DNA from: Nocardioides sp. CER19
Lineage (GTDB): Bacteria; Actinomycetota; Actinomycetes; Propionibacteriales; Nocardioidaceae
Reading direction: 5' to 3'
Assembly: GCF_029846275.1 (NCBI RefSeq)
Contig: NZ_JARVWS010000001.1
Span: forward strand, 1-64,000
Length of the DNA: 64,000 nucleotides
Under the pieces are notes generated by a model, which was not told where the DNA came from, made no database searches, and worked only from the letters and a program-made list of their open reading frames with translations. This document shows positions 1 through 9,545 of the stretch, piece by piece; the first letter of the stretch is position 1, and every line of letters begins with the position of its first letter. Made by a program: the position numbers and the translations under genes.

Positions 1-235
1 TCAGTCGTCCCCGGTGACCAGCGGGCCATAACGAGAGTGGCTCCGAATTGGCCCTTAGGGGTGACGAACGCCCGAGGCATCCCCACCCCTGCGGGGGGGG
101 TGACTCGAGACCGTCACCCCGGTCAGGACCCCGCGGCCTCAAGACCGGGGCGACGGCGCCGGTCCGCGGTTCGAGTGTCGATGTGGTCACCGGACCTCCG
201 GCCGACACGGGCCGGTACCCCACGCCGCGGAAGCG
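1..235. other. Non-coding left edge
   Basis: I see no supportable gene here. The stretch between the window edge and the end of the LuxR-type gene contains GC-rich inverted segments, for example a C-run and G-run pair near 90-110 (cccctgcgggg) that could form a hairpin, but no clear coding pattern. The minus-strand gene that follows ends at 236. Confidence 0.4.
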
Positions 236-859
236 CTATTCGCCGGGCGTCCTGGGATCGGGCGGTGCGAAGCCGTGCTGCATGCACCAGGCGACGGCCT
301 GGGCGCGGGAGCCGGCCCCGATCTTCTTGTAGGCCTGCCGGATGTGGCTCTTGAGCGTGTTGATCGTCAGGAAGAGCCGATCGGCGATCTCCTGGTTCGA
401 CATGCCGAGGGTGACCAGCGAGAGCACCTCGACCTCGCGCGGCGAGAGCCCTGCCTCGTGGCCGATCCAGTCGACCTGCTCCTCCTGCGGCTTGCCGTCC
501 GCGGCCCGCTCGATCGCCTCGACCAGCTCCGGCGCGTGGTTGCTCATGGAGACCCAGCCGTCCGCCCCTCGAGCCAGGGCCCGCGCGCGGAGGTCCGGCC
601 GCATGTCGCGGCTGAAGACGAGGACCTTGGCGTCGGTCTTCTGGATCAGGTGATCGAGGTCGGCGCCGTCCGCCCGGTGCAGGCAGTGGCTGTCGTAGAG
701 CACGACGTCGACGCCCCTCGCCCTGCTGTAGACACTGGCGAGGGCCACGACCGTGATCCGGTCGGGGTAGTCGGCGAGCATCGCGGTGAGACCGCGCGCG
801 ACGACCTCCTGGCGACTCACGATGGCGAGCCGAATGGGCTGGTCAGGCATGTTCGGCAC
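236..859 (-). CDS. LuxR-type response-regulator-like transcription factor with atypical receiver
   Basis: A 207-residue protein with an N-terminal receiver-like domain (about 9-125) and a C-terminal LuxR/NarL helix-turn-helix (about 138-195, beginning LSPREVEVLSLVTLG). The candidate phosphoacceptor is Asp56 (VVLYDSH). The usual acidic pair after the first beta strand is replaced by SRQ (AIVSRQE), and the conserved Lys near the end of the receiver is missing (GWVSMSN). Phosphorylation-independent control is therefore plausible; this is inferred from missing residues. It lies 48 bp downstream of paaK on the same strand and may be read through from it. No sensor kinase is nearby, so its target is unknown. 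Confidence 0.85.
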   Translation of the reverse strand: MPNMPDQPIRLAIVSRQEVVARGLTAMLADYPDRITVVALASVYSRARGVDVVLYDSHCLHRADGADLDHLIQKTDAKVLVFSRDMRPDLRARALARGADGWVSMSNHAPELVEAIERAADGKPQEEQVDWIGHEAGLSPREVEVLSLVTLGMSNQEIADRLFLTINTLKSHIRQAYKKIGAGSRAQAVAWCMQHGFAPPDPRTPGE

Positions 860-907
860 CCATGTGGAGAAGCGTGCCAGACGACATGGAGGAACGCGAT
901 ATCCAGG

Positions 908-2218
908 TCAGGAACGGGGCGGGCGGCGGTCGACGATGCGGCGCATCTTCCCGACCGAGCGCTCGATCTCGAACGGCTCCTTCACCTCGACGTCGACCGT
1001 GACCCCGATCGTGCGCTTCACGAGCTGACGGACGTGGTCGGCCGCGGCGGCGGCCTCCGCCGACGTGGCGTGCTCGGCGCGCTCGATCGTGACGGTGAGC
1101 TCGTCCATGTTGCCGGCACGGGTCAGCACGCACTGGAAGTGCGGGGTCAGGGCCGGAACCTGGAGGACGAGCTCCTCGATCTGGGTCGGGAAGAGGTTCA
1201 CGCCGCGCAGGATGATCATGTCGTCGGTCCGGCCGGTGATCTTCTCGATCCGGCGCATCGGGCGCGCGGTGCCGGGCAGCAGTCGGGTCAGGTCCCGCGT
1301 CCGGTAGCGGATGACCGGCATGGCCTCCTTGGTGAGCGAGGTGAGCACGAGCTCGCCCTCCTCGCCGTCGGGCAGCACCTCGCCGGTGACGGGGTCGATG
1401 ATCTCCGGGTAGAAGTGGTCCTCCCAGACGTGCAGCCCGTCCTTCGTCTCGACGCACTCCTGGGCCACGCCGGGACCGATGATCTCCGAGAGCCCGTAGA
1501 TGTCGACCGCGTGCATGTCGAGCCGCTGCTCCATCGCGACGCGCATCTCGTTGGTCCAGGGCTCGGCGCCGAAGATGCCCACCCGGAGCGAGCTCGCGCG
1601 TGGGTCCAGGCCCTGGCGCTCCATCTCGTCGATGATGTTGAGCATGTACGACGGCGTGACCATGATCAGGTCGGGCCGGAAGTCGGCGATCAGCTGGACC
1701 TGCCGCTCCGTCATGCCCCCGGACACCGGGACGACCGTGCAGCCGAGCTTCTCCGCGCCGCCGTGGGCGCCGAGCCCGCCGGTGAACAGGCCGTAGCCGT
1801 AGGCGTTGTGCAGGATGTCACCAGGCCTGCCGCCAGCGGCCCGGATGCTGCGGGCGACCACCGTCGCCCACAGGTCGAGGTCGTTGCGGGTGTAGCCGAC
1901 GACCGTGGGGCGCCCCGTGGTCCCCGACGAGGCATGCACTCGGACGACCTGCTCGCGCGGGACGGCGAACATGCCGAAGGGGTAGTTCTCGCGCAGCGTC
2001 GCCTTCGAGGTGAACGGCAGCCGGGCCAGGTCGGCGAGATCGGTGATGTCGTCGGGGTGGACCTCCGCTGCCTCGAACGCCTTGCGGTAGTGCTCGACGT
2101 TCTCGTAGGCGTGGCGCACGGACCACTGCAGCCGCCGCAGCTGCAGCGCGCGCAGCTCGTCGACCGACGCGCTCTCGATCGGCTCCAGGCCGTGGTCGGG
2201 TGGGATGGACGCGGGCAC
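908..2218 (-). CDS. paaK: Phenylacetate-CoA ligase
   Basis: A 436-residue adenylate-forming ligase that activates phenylacetate to phenylacetyl-CoA with ATP and CoA, the first step of the paa pathway in the cytosol. The phosphate-binding loop HASSGTTGRPTVVGYT lies near residue 95, YGLSEIIGPGV near 245 and YRTRDLTRLL near 325. The C-terminal sub-domain carries the hinge GRTDDMIILRGVNLFPTQ typical of PaaK. The length is normal for the family. The start is GTG at 2218, preceded by GCAGGAGA at good spacing. It follows paaG by 22 bp, so the two probably form an operon driven from the PaaR-box region at about 3046. Confidence 0.95.
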   Translation of the reverse strand: MPASIPPDHGLEPIESASVDELRALQLRRLQWSVRHAYENVEHYRKAFEAAEVHPDDITDLADLARLPFTSKATLRENYPFGMFAVPREQVVRVHASSGTTGRPTVVGYTRNDLDLWATVVARSIRAAGGRPGDILHNAYGYGLFTGGLGAHGGAEKLGCTVVPVSGGMTERQVQLIADFRPDLIMVTPSYMLNIIDEMERQGLDPRASSLRVGIFGAEPWTNEMRVAMEQRLDMHAVDIYGLSEIIGPGVAQECVETKDGLHVWEDHFYPEIIDPVTGEVLPDGEEGELVLTSLTKEAMPVIRYRTRDLTRLLPGTARPMRRIEKITGRTDDMIILRGVNLFPTQIEELVLQVPALTPHFQCVLTRAGNMDELTVTIERAEHATSAEAAAAADHVRQLVKRTIGVTVDVEVKEPFEIERSVGKMRRIVDRRPPRS

Positions 2219-2240
2219 GGTGTCTCCTGCGGTGGGGATC

Positions 2241-3026
2241 TCAGCGGCCGGCGAAGACCGGCCGCTCCTTGCTGAGGAAGGCCGTCACGGCGTTGGCGTG
2301 GTCGTCGGTCGAGCCGGCGCGGGTCTGCGCCGCGCCCTCGGCGGCGAGCGCGGCGTCGAGGTCCCGGCTCCACGTCTCGGCCAGCAGCAGCTTGGTCTCG
2401 GCGTAGGCGGCGGTCGGGCCGGCGGCGAGCCGCTCGGCGAGGCGCGTCGCGGCGACCAGCGTGACGCCGGGGTCGCTGACGTCGTGGTCGATGCCCCAGG
2501 CGAGCGCCTGGGCGGACGTGAACGGCTCGGCGAGCAGGACCAGACGGCGGGCGCGGGCCTCGCCGACCGCGCGCGGGAGCGTGTAGGACAGCCCGGAGTC
2601 GCAGGTCAGGCCGATCGAGCTGAAGGCGGTGGCGAGGGTCGCGTCGGCGGCGATCACCCGCAGGTCGCAGGCGAGCGCGAAGCCGAGGCCGGCACCCACG
2701 CAGTTGCCCTCGACCGCCGCGACGACCGGCTTCGGCATGGTCGCCAGGCTCCGCACGATCGGCGCGTAGTGGTCGGCGACGGTCGTGAACGCGCTCGCGG
2801 CGCCCCCACCCAGGCCGTCGGCGTGCTCCTTGAGGTCCTGCCCGGCGCAGAAGTGCTCGCCGGCGCCGGTGAGGACGACCGCCCGCACGCCCGAGTCGGC
2901 GGCGACGTCGGCCAGCGCGTCGCGCAGGGCCTCCTTGACGACCGTGTTGAGCGAGTTGCGGCGCTCGGGACGGTTGATCGTGACCGTGGCGACGGCGTCG
3001 TGCCGCTCGACCAGCACAGGCTCCAT
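2241..3026 (-). CDS. paaG: Enoyl-CoA hydratase/isomerase family, probable epoxyphenylacetyl-CoA isomerase
   Basis: A 261-residue crotonase-fold protein. Oxyanion-hole segments are HFCAGQDLKEH (about 59-69) and GNCVGAGLGFALACD (about 108-122). The CDSGLSYTLP segment matches the PDSGG region of PaaG, which supplies the catalytic Asp that isomerises ring-1,2-epoxyphenylacetyl-CoA to oxepin-CoA. I therefore prefer PaaG over a general hydratase; the second crotonase at 5040 is the PaaF candidate. It is the first gene of the minus-strand paaG-paaK pair and is divergent from paaR across a 108-bp region holding the operator. Confidence 0.8.
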   Translation of the reverse strand: MEPVLVERHDAVATVTINRPERRNSLNTVVKEALRDALADVAADSGVRAVVLTGAGEHFCAGQDLKEHADGLGGGAASAFTTVADHYAPIVRSLATMPKPVVAAVEGNCVGAGLGFALACDLRVIAADATLATAFSSIGLTCDSGLSYTLPRAVGEARARRLVLLAEPFTSAQALAWGIDHDVSDPGVTLVAATRLAERLAAGPTAAYAETKLLLAETWSRDLDAALAAEGAAQTRAGSTDDHANAVTAFLSKERPVFAGR

Positions 3027-3045
3027 GGGCCCCTCTTCCGAATTC

Positions 3046-3061
3046 CTGACCTTTCGGTCAG
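3046..3061. promoter_or_regulatory. PaaR operator 1 (paaG/paaR divergent region)
   Basis: Perfect inverted repeat CTGACC-tttc-GGTCAG, followed by TA. It sits 20 bp upstream of paaG and 74 bp upstream of the paaR start. The same arm sequence and 4-nt spacing recur upstream of paaA and paaZ at 10883-10898. Binding by the neighbouring TetR-family regulator is inferred. Confidence 0.75.
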
Positions 3062-3134
3062 TATTGCAGTACCTGGGCCGTTCCGGCTAGACCCTTCGGG
3101 CGTCCCGCCCGTCTCCGTGTGGGAGCCTGCAGCC

Positions 3135-3779
3135 ATGACGACGCCCGACCCCGCGCCCGACCCCGCGGCCGAGTCCGCGCCCGCTGCGCCGCGCCGCGGG
3201 CGTCCGGGCTACGACCAGGCGACGGTGCTGCGCCGGGCGATCGACCTGTTCAACCGGCAGGGGTACGACGCCACGTCGATGGGCGACCTCGCCGCGGAGC
3301 TCGGCTTCACGAAGTCGGCGATCTACCACCACGTGCCGAGCAAGACGCACCTGCTCAAGGAGGCGCTCGATGAGGCGCTCGACAACCTCAACGCCGTGCT
3401 CGACCGCGCCGACGCCGACCGGTCGGGGTCGGCGTACGACCGACTGCGCGGAGCGATGGGCGGCAGCATCGAGGTGCTCGTCGAGCACCTGCCCGCGGTC
3501 ACCCTGCTCCTCCGGGTCCGCGGCAACGGCGAGGTCGAGCAGGACGCGCTGCGCCGCCGCCGCATCATCGACGACCGGCTCGCCGCGCTGGTCCAGGCGG
3601 CGGTCGAGGAGGGCGCCGTACGCGACGACCTCGACCCCTACCTGATCAGCCGGCTGCTGTTCGGCATGGTGAACTCGCTGGTCGAGTGGGTGCGTCCCGA
3701 CGGCAGGTACGACGCCCACCAGCTCGCCGAGGCGGTCGCCGCCGTCGCCTTCGACGGCCTCACGCGGCCGCGCGCCTAG
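3135..3779 (+). CDS. paaR: TetR-family repressor of phenylacetate catabolism
   Basis: A 214-residue TetR protein with an N-terminal helix-turn-helix (about 27-75; GRPGYDQATVLRRAIDLF, then MGDLAAELGFTKSAIYHH) and an all-helical ligand-binding C-terminus. By analogy to PaaR of other bacteria it would bind the CTGACC-N4-GGTCAG boxes and release them on binding phenylacetyl-CoA. ATG at 3135 is chosen because coding-like sequence begins there and the divergent promoter lies directly upstream. The gene converges on paaI, and the two stop codons interleave within a single CTAG at 3776-3779. Confidence 0.88.
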   Translation: MTTPDPAPDPAAESAPAAPRRGRPGYDQATVLRRAIDLFNRQGYDATSMGDLAAELGFTKSAIYHHVPSKTHLLKEALDEALDNLNAVLDRADADRSGSAYDRLRGAMGGSIEVLVEHLPAVTLLLRVRGNGEVEQDALRRRRIIDDRLAALVQAAVEEGAVRDDLDPYLISRLLFGMVNSLVEWVRPDGRYDAHQLAEAVAAVAFDGLTRPRA

Positions 3780-4219
3780 CCGATCGGCCGGCCGAGCGAC
3801 CGGCTGCGGCCGCGGAACTCCGCGACGACGGTGTCGCCGCTGCGCACGGTCACGTCGTAGATCCCCGAGCGCTGGCGACGTACGCGCTCCACGGCCGTCG
3901 CGACGAGGACGTCGCCGAGCCGGGCGGGCTCGAGGAAGTCGATCTCGAAGCCGGAGGCCACGGTGACCTCGCCGTAGGTGTTGCAGGCGTAGGCGAAGGC
4001 GCTGTCGGCCAGCGTCGCGATCAACCCGCCGTGCCCGATGTCGTAGCCGTTGACCATGTCGGGGCGGACCTGCATGGCGAGCTCGGCCCGGCCCGGCGCC
4101 ACCTCGCGGATCTCGATCCCGAGGGCCTTCACGGCGGTGTCGGACGACCACATCGCGTCCGCCGACCGGCGCGCGACCTCCTCCGGGGACCCTCCTGGGC
4201 CTGTCGAAGGGGTCACCAC
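3776..4219 (-). CDS. paaI: Hydroxyphenylacetyl-CoA thioesterase
   Basis: A 147-residue hotdog-fold thioesterase of the PaaI/YdiI type. The family removes CoA from dead-end ring-hydroxylated phenylacetyl-CoA and so frees CoA. The motif NGYDIGHGGLIATLADSAFA (about 57-76) is characteristic, and SGFEIDFLEPARLGDVL follows. GTG at 4219 gives the better ribosome-site spacing; GTG at 4216 overlaps the paaH stop. The first codons (about residues 3-11, TPSTGPGGS) coincide with a short CCCTTCGACAGG-type palindromic repeat, so the N-terminus may be repeat-derived. It is the last gene of the paaABCDE operon. Confidence 0.9.
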   Translation of the reverse strand: MVTPSTGPGGSPEEVARRSADAMWSSDTAVKALGIEIREVAPGRAELAMQVRPDMVNGYDIGHGGLIATLADSAFAYACNTYGEVTVASGFEIDFLEPARLGDVLVATAVERVRRQRSGIYDVTVRSGDTVVAEFRGRSRSLGRPIG

Positions 4220-5043
4220 CGGTAGAACCCCTCCCCGGTCTTGCGGCCGAGCTTGCCCTCGGCGACCTTCTCGCGGAGCACGGTCGGCGGCTCGAACCGC
4301 GGGCCCAGCTCGCGGGCGAGGTGCTCGGCGATGTCGAGGCGTACGTCGAGCCCGACGATGTCGGTCGTCCGCAGCGGCCCGACCGGGTGCCGGTAGCCGA
4401 GCGTCATCGCGGCGTCGATGTCCTCGGCGCTCGCGACGCCCTCCTCCAGCATCCGCATCGCCTCGAGCGCGAGCATGACGCCGAGACGGCTGGAGGCGAA
4501 GCCCGGCGAGTCGGTGACGGTGATCGCTGTCTTCCCGAGCCGCTCGACCCAGCCCTGCGCCTGCGTGACGAGCGCGGGGGACGTGTGCCGCCCGACGACG
4601 ATCTCGACGAGCGCGCTCGCCGGGACCGGGTTGAAGAAGTGCAGCCCGACGAGCCGGCTCGGGTCGTGGAGCGCGTCGGCGAGGTGGTCGATGGAGAGCG
4701 AGCTGGTGTTGGTGCCGATGTCGGCCGTGGGGGCGGCGGCCTCGATGGTGGCGAGCACGTCGGCCTTGAGGTCGGGGAGCTCCGGTACCGCCTCGACGAC
4801 GAGCTCGGTGGCACCGAGGTCGGAGGCGGCCATCGTGACCGCAAGCCGGCCGACCCGGCCGGTCGCGCCCCGCTCGGCGGCCTTCGCCAGGCTCGCCTCG
4901 ACCCGTCCACGAGCCGCCTCCACCGTCTCCGGGCTCGTCTCGACGACGATCACGTCGGACCCGGCGGACAGGAACGCGTGGGCGATGCCGGCGCCCATCC
5001 GGCCGCCGCCGAACACGCCGACGGTCTTCGGCAGGCTGCTCAC
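4213..5043 (-). CDS. paaH: 3-hydroxyacyl-CoA dehydrogenase (3-hydroxyadipyl-CoA dehydrogenase)
   Basis: A 276-residue NAD-dependent dehydrogenase. The Rossmann motif VFGGGRMGAGIA starts near residue 10. The active-site HFFNPVPASALVEIV segment near 145 carries the catalytic His, and SPGFASSRL follows near 185. The C-terminal domain ends GRKTGEGFYRW, as is usual for the family. In this pathway it would oxidise 3-hydroxyadipyl-CoA to 3-oxoadipyl-CoA for PaaJ. The GTG start at 5043 overlaps the paaF stop (GTGA), so translation is coupled. Confidence 0.92.
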   Translation of the reverse strand: MSSLPKTVGVFGGGRMGAGIAHAFLSAGSDVIVVETSPETVEAARGRVEASLAKAAERGATGRVGRLAVTMAASDLGATELVVEAVPELPDLKADVLATIEAAAPTADIGTNTSSLSIDHLADALHDPSRLVGLHFFNPVPASALVEIVVGRHTSPALVTQAQGWVERLGKTAITVTDSPGFASSRLGVMLALEAMRMLEEGVASAEDIDAAMTLGYRHPVGPLRTTDIVGLDVRLDIAEHLARELGPRFEPPTVLREKVAEGKLGRKTGEGFYRW

Positions 5044-5779
5044 TTCTTCTCCTTCCGGCGCTCGAGGAACGCCGTCATCCGGTCGTGCTTGTCGGTCGTC
5101 TCGAACAGGACCGCCTGGGCGAGATCGTCGATCACCGGGTGCGCCTCGCGCGGCGCGTGGAAGACCGACTTGGTGAGGCGCACCGCGAGCGGCGCCTGCT
5201 TCGCGATCCGGTCCGCCCAGCGGTGGCCGGCGGCGAGCAGGTCGTCGGGCTCGACCACCTCGTTGAGCAGCCGGAGCGCGTGCGCCTCGTCCGCGTCGAG
5301 CACCCGGCCGGCCAGCAGGATCTCCTTGGCCACCGGCTCGCCGACGAGCTCGACCAGCCGCCAGGTACCGCCCGCGGCGGCCAGGATGCCGAGGCCGGGC
5401 TCGGGGTTGCCGATCCGCGCGGTCGGCGTACCGACCCTGAAGTCGCAGGCGTAGGCCAGCTCGGCGCCGCCACCGAGCGCGTAGCCCTCGACCAGGGCGA
5501 TCGTCGGCATCGGCAGCCGGCGGATCCGGTCGAAGAGGCCCGAGTTGATGCCGCGGAGGGCGTCGTCGCGCCGGCGCTCGCGCAGCTGGGCGATGTCGGC
5601 GCCGGCCGCGAACGTGCCGCCGGACCCGGTGAGCAACAGGATCCGGGGATCGGCCTCGAGCTCCGCGCAGACCTGGTGGAGCTCGGTGACCATCTGCTGG
5701 TCGATGGCGTTGCGTACGTCGGGCCGGCTGAGCGTGACGACGACACGGTCGACGCTCTCCTCGACGACGAGGGTGTCCG

Positions 5780-5783
<4 letters not shown>
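5040..5783 (-). CDS. paaF: Enoyl-CoA hydratase (2,3-dehydroadipyl-CoA hydratase)
   Basis: A 247-residue crotonase. Segments TFAAGADIAQLRER (about 59-72) and GYALGGGAELAYACD (about 98-112) form the oxyanion hole. GNPEPGLGILAAAGGTWRL holds the Glu typical of hydratases rather than the Asp of PaaG-like isomerases. It lies between the thiolase and the 3-hydroxyacyl-CoA dehydrogenase, which fits hydration of 2,3-dehydroadipyl-CoA. The ATG at 5783 overlaps the paaJ stop by 4 nt. Confidence 0.88.
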
Positions 5784-6958
<1,175 letters not shown>

Positions 6959-6972
6959 GGCTCTCCTCAGCT

Positions 6973-8055
6973 TCAGGCGTCGTAGTCGACGGTCACGGCG
7001 TCGCTCACCGGATAGGTCTGGCAGGTCAGCACGTAGCCGGCGGCGACCTCCGACTCCTCCAGCGCGTAGTTGCGGACCATGTCGACCTCGCCCTCGGAGA
7101 CGTGTGCTCGACAGGTGCCGCAGACGCCACCCTTGCACGCGAACGGCAGGTCGGTGCGCTGGGTCTGCGCGGAGTCGAGGATGGTGCGCGTGCGCGCCAT
7201 CGGCGTGGTGGTGCTGCGCCCGTCGAGCACGACCGTCACCGCGGTCGTCACGCCTTCCAGGGTCGGGTCCTCGTGGCGCAGCTGCGGCGGGGGCTCGTCG
7301 ACGAAGAACAGCTCGAAGTGGATCCGCTCGGGCGCGACGCCCAGCTCGGCGAGGACACCGCGGGCGTCCTCGATCAGGCCGAGCGGGCCGCAGAGCCAGA
7401 CGTGGTCGACGTCCTCGAGCGCGACGAGCAGGGTGAGGATCGTGCGCAGACGGTCGGCGTCGAGCCGTCCGGAGAACAGCTCCACGTCGCGGGGCTCGCG
7501 AGAGAGCACGTGCACCAGGTCGAAGCTGGGACCGTGCTGGTTCTTCAGGTCGGCGAGCTCCTCGGCGAACATCACGGTGTTGGTGCTGCGGTTGCCGTAG
7601 AGGAGCGTCACCGTGCTGTCCGGGTGGGCCAGCACCGTGGCCGCGATCGACAGCATCGGCGTGATGCCCGACCCGGCCGCGATGCACAGGTGCCGGCCGC
7701 CGGTCGCCGCGTCGGCCCGGAAGCTGCCGGACGGCGCCTGCACCTCGACCGGGTCGCCGGGTCGCAGCTCGTGCACGAGCCAGGCGGAGAACATGCCGTG
7801 CGGGATCTCCCGTACGCCGATCCGGGGCGCGCTCCCGGCGGGGGCGCAGATCGAGTAGGTGCGGCGGTGCTCGACGCCGTCGATCACCCGGCGCAGGGTC
7901 AGCGACTGCCCGGCGTCGAACGCGAAGGTCTCGCGCAGCTCCTCGGGCACGTCGAACGTCACCGCGACGGCGTCGTCGGTGAGGCGCTCGACGGCTGCGA
8001 CCGTCAGCGTGTGGAACTCCGTCGCCGCCCGTGGTCGCACGGTCATGGTCGTCAT
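6973..8055 (-). CDS. paaE: Phenylacetyl-CoA epoxidase reductase subunit
   Basis: A 360-residue flavoprotein with an N-terminal FAD-binding domain (RRTYSICAPAG near 66), an NAD(P)-binding domain (AAGSGITPMLSIA near 128) and a C-terminal plant-type [2Fe-2S] ferredoxin domain with Cys residues in CKGGVCGTCRA and VLTCQ. It passes electrons from NAD(P)H to the diiron PaaA centre. It follows paaD by one base on the same strand. Confidence 0.95.
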   Translation of the reverse strand: MTTMTVRPRAATEFHTLTVAAVERLTDDAVAVTFDVPEELRETFAFDAGQSLTLRRVIDGVEHRRTYSICAPAGSAPRIGVREIPHGMFSAWLVHELRPGDPVEVQAPSGSFRADAATGGRHLCIAAGSGITPMLSIAATVLAHPDSTVTLLYGNRSTNTVMFAEELADLKNQHGPSFDLVHVLSREPRDVELFSGRLDADRLRTILTLLVALEDVDHVWLCGPLGLIEDARGVLAELGVAPERIHFELFFVDEPPPQLRHEDPTLEGVTTAVTVVLDGRSTTTPMARTRTILDSAQTQRTDLPFACKGGVCGTCRAHVSEGEVDMVRNYALEESEVAAGYVLTCQTYPVSDAVTVDYDA

Positions 8056-8056
8056 C

Positions 8057-8560
8057 TCAGATCTCCTTGACGTGGTCGAACGGCTCGAGACAGGCGCGGC
8101 AGCGGTAGAGCGCCTTGCAGGCGGTCGAGCCGAACTCCGACGTCAGGTCGACCTCGGTCGACCCGCACCGGGGGCAGGTCACGTCCCGGCGCACCGGCCC
8201 GAGCGTGAGCGGGACCGGGCCGCTGCGCACCGGCGCCGTGCCGGGTGCGGAGATGCCCGCCTCGGCCAGGGCGGCGCGGCCGCGCTCGCTGATCCAGTCG
8301 GTGGTCCAGGCCGGGTGCAGGGCGACCCGGACGCGTACGTCGTCAAAGCCGGCGTCCTGCAGCCGGTGCACCAGGTCGTCGCGCATCGTCGCCATGGCCG
8401 GGCAGCCGCTGTAGGTCGGGGTGATCGCGACCTCCACGCCCCCGTCCTCGTCGACGCTCACCTCGCGCAGCACGCCCAGGTCCGCCAGGGTCAGCATCGG
8501 CAGCTCGGGGTCGGTGACGGTCTCGGCGACGGCCCGGGCCCGGGTCGCGACCGCCGCCAT
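8057..8560 (-). CDS. paaD: Phenylacetyl-CoA epoxidase subunit D (MIP18/SufT-like)
   Basis: A 167-residue protein. The N-terminal DUF59-like region (VTDPELPMLTLADLGVL near 16, TYSGCPAM near 48) resembles iron-sulfur assembly factors. The C-terminal region has four Cys in CPRCGS and CRACLEPF, a likely metal site. PaaD is thought to help mature the epoxidase. The ATG at 8560 shares a base with the paaC stop (TGATG); a GTG one codon earlier is possible. Confidence 0.92.
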   Translation of the reverse strand: MAAVATRARAVAETVTDPELPMLTLADLGVLREVSVDEDGGVEVAITPTYSGCPAMATMRDDLVHRLQDAGFDDVRVRVALHPAWTTDWISERGRAALAEAGISAPGTAPVRSGPVPLTLGPVRRDVTCPRCGSTEVDLTSEFGSTACKALYRCRACLEPFDHVKEI

Positions 8561-9495
8561 CACCAGCGCCCCCTCGGATGGGCCCGCGCGACCACCTGCA
8601 TCTCGGCGAGCAGTCGGCTCAGCGCCTCGGTGTGCAGGCCGTCGCGACCGGTCCGGCCCCGGATCCCGGCGAGGGCGGGGCGCTCCGGGCGCTGCACGCG
8701 GGCGATGGCGAGGACCTGGTCGAGCACGGCGTCGGCCTCACCCGCGACCTCGGCCGGGTCGACGCCGACGGTGGCGCCGGCGACCTCGCGCTCGACGTCG
8801 TGCGTCGCGAACAGCTCGGGCCACAACGGCATCAGACCGTCCACGGCGGCGAGCAGGCGGCGACGCGACTCCTCGGTCCCGCCCGCGAGCGTGACGAACC
8901 AGCGCGCCGCGAAGTCGCGGTGGTAGGACAGCTCCTTGACGCCCTTGGCGGCGACGGCGGCGAGCACGGCGTCCCGGCTCCGGGCGAGCCGCTCGAACAG
9001 CGCCAGCCGCCAGGTCGAGAACAGCAGCAGGCGGGCCACCGTCTCCGCGAAGTCGCCGTTGGGCACCTCGACCAACCGCACGTTGCGGAAGCCGTCGGCC
9101 TCCCGGAAGAACGCGAGCGCGTCCTCGGCCGGCACCGGCGAGCCCTCGGGCAAGGCCGGCACGACCGACGGGTCGGCCGCGGCCGCACGAGCCAGCAGGA
9201 GCCGCGCCTGGCCGAGGAGGTCGAGCGAGATGTTGGCCAGCGCGATGTCCTCCTCGAGGTCGGGCGCGCGGCTGCACCACTCCGACAGCCGCTGGGAGAG
9301 CACCAGGGCGTCGTCGCCGAGCATCAGGCAGTACGTCGCCAGGGCTGGCGCGTCGACACCGTCCGGCACCGTCGTGTCGACGCCGGCGAGCGGGTCCTCG
9401 AAGTCGGTGCCGAACGCCCAGTGGGCGTCGTTGACGAGCAGGCCGTCGTACGCGCTCTCGTGGTCGTCGGGCGCATGGGTGTGGATCTCAGTCAT
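8560..9495 (-). CDS. paaC: Phenylacetyl-CoA epoxidase structural subunit C
   Basis: A 311-residue ferritin-like protein that pairs with PaaA as the non-catalytic structural subunit. The family features DDALVLSQRLSEWCSRAP, EEDIALANISLDLLGQAR and ELSYHRDFAARWFVTLAGG are visible. It is somewhat longer at the N-terminus than the roughly 250-residue enterobacterial PaaC. The ATG at 9495 was chosen because upstream in-frame sequence runs through the REP-like spacer and is not coding-like. Confidence 0.93.
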   Translation of the reverse strand: MTEIHTHAPDDHESAYDGLLVNDAHWAFGTDFEDPLAGVDTTVPDGVDAPALATYCLMLGDDALVLSQRLSEWCSRAPDLEEDIALANISLDLLGQARLLLARAAAADPSVVPALPEGSPVPAEDALAFFREADGFRNVRLVEVPNGDFAETVARLLLFSTWRLALFERLARSRDAVLAAVAAKGVKELSYHRDFAARWFVTLAGGTEESRRRLLAAVDGLMPLWPELFATHDVEREVAGATVGVDPAEVAGEADAVLDQVLAIARVQRPERPALAGIRGRTGRDGLHTEALSRLLAEMQVVARAHPRGRW

Positions 9496-9545
9496 GGTTC
9501 TCCGGTGGTCGAGCGTGGTTCTCCGGTGGTCGAGCCTGTCGAGAC
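9496..9545. repeat. REP-like repeat between paaC and paaB
   Basis: The 50-bp spacer contains two tandem copies of GGTTCTCCGGTGGTCGAGC; the second continues into CTGTCGAGACTC, giving the inverted arms GGTGGTCGAG/CTGTCGAGAC. It is one of only two real gaps in the otherwise overlapping paaABCDE genes. Such elements are common between genes in Nocardioides-like genomes (from memory). Confidence 0.65.

Noticed and set aside
275..2275. Long plus-strand open frame (over 600 codons) opposite paaK and the LuxR gene
   Set aside because: It is antisense to two well-supported genes, has Arg/Asp/Val-rich composition typical of shadow frames in high-GC DNA and no recognisable domain.
2205..3134. Upstream in-frame extension of paaR
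   Set aside because: It runs antisense through paaG and the divergent operator. Similarity to TetR proteins begins only after the ATG at 3135.
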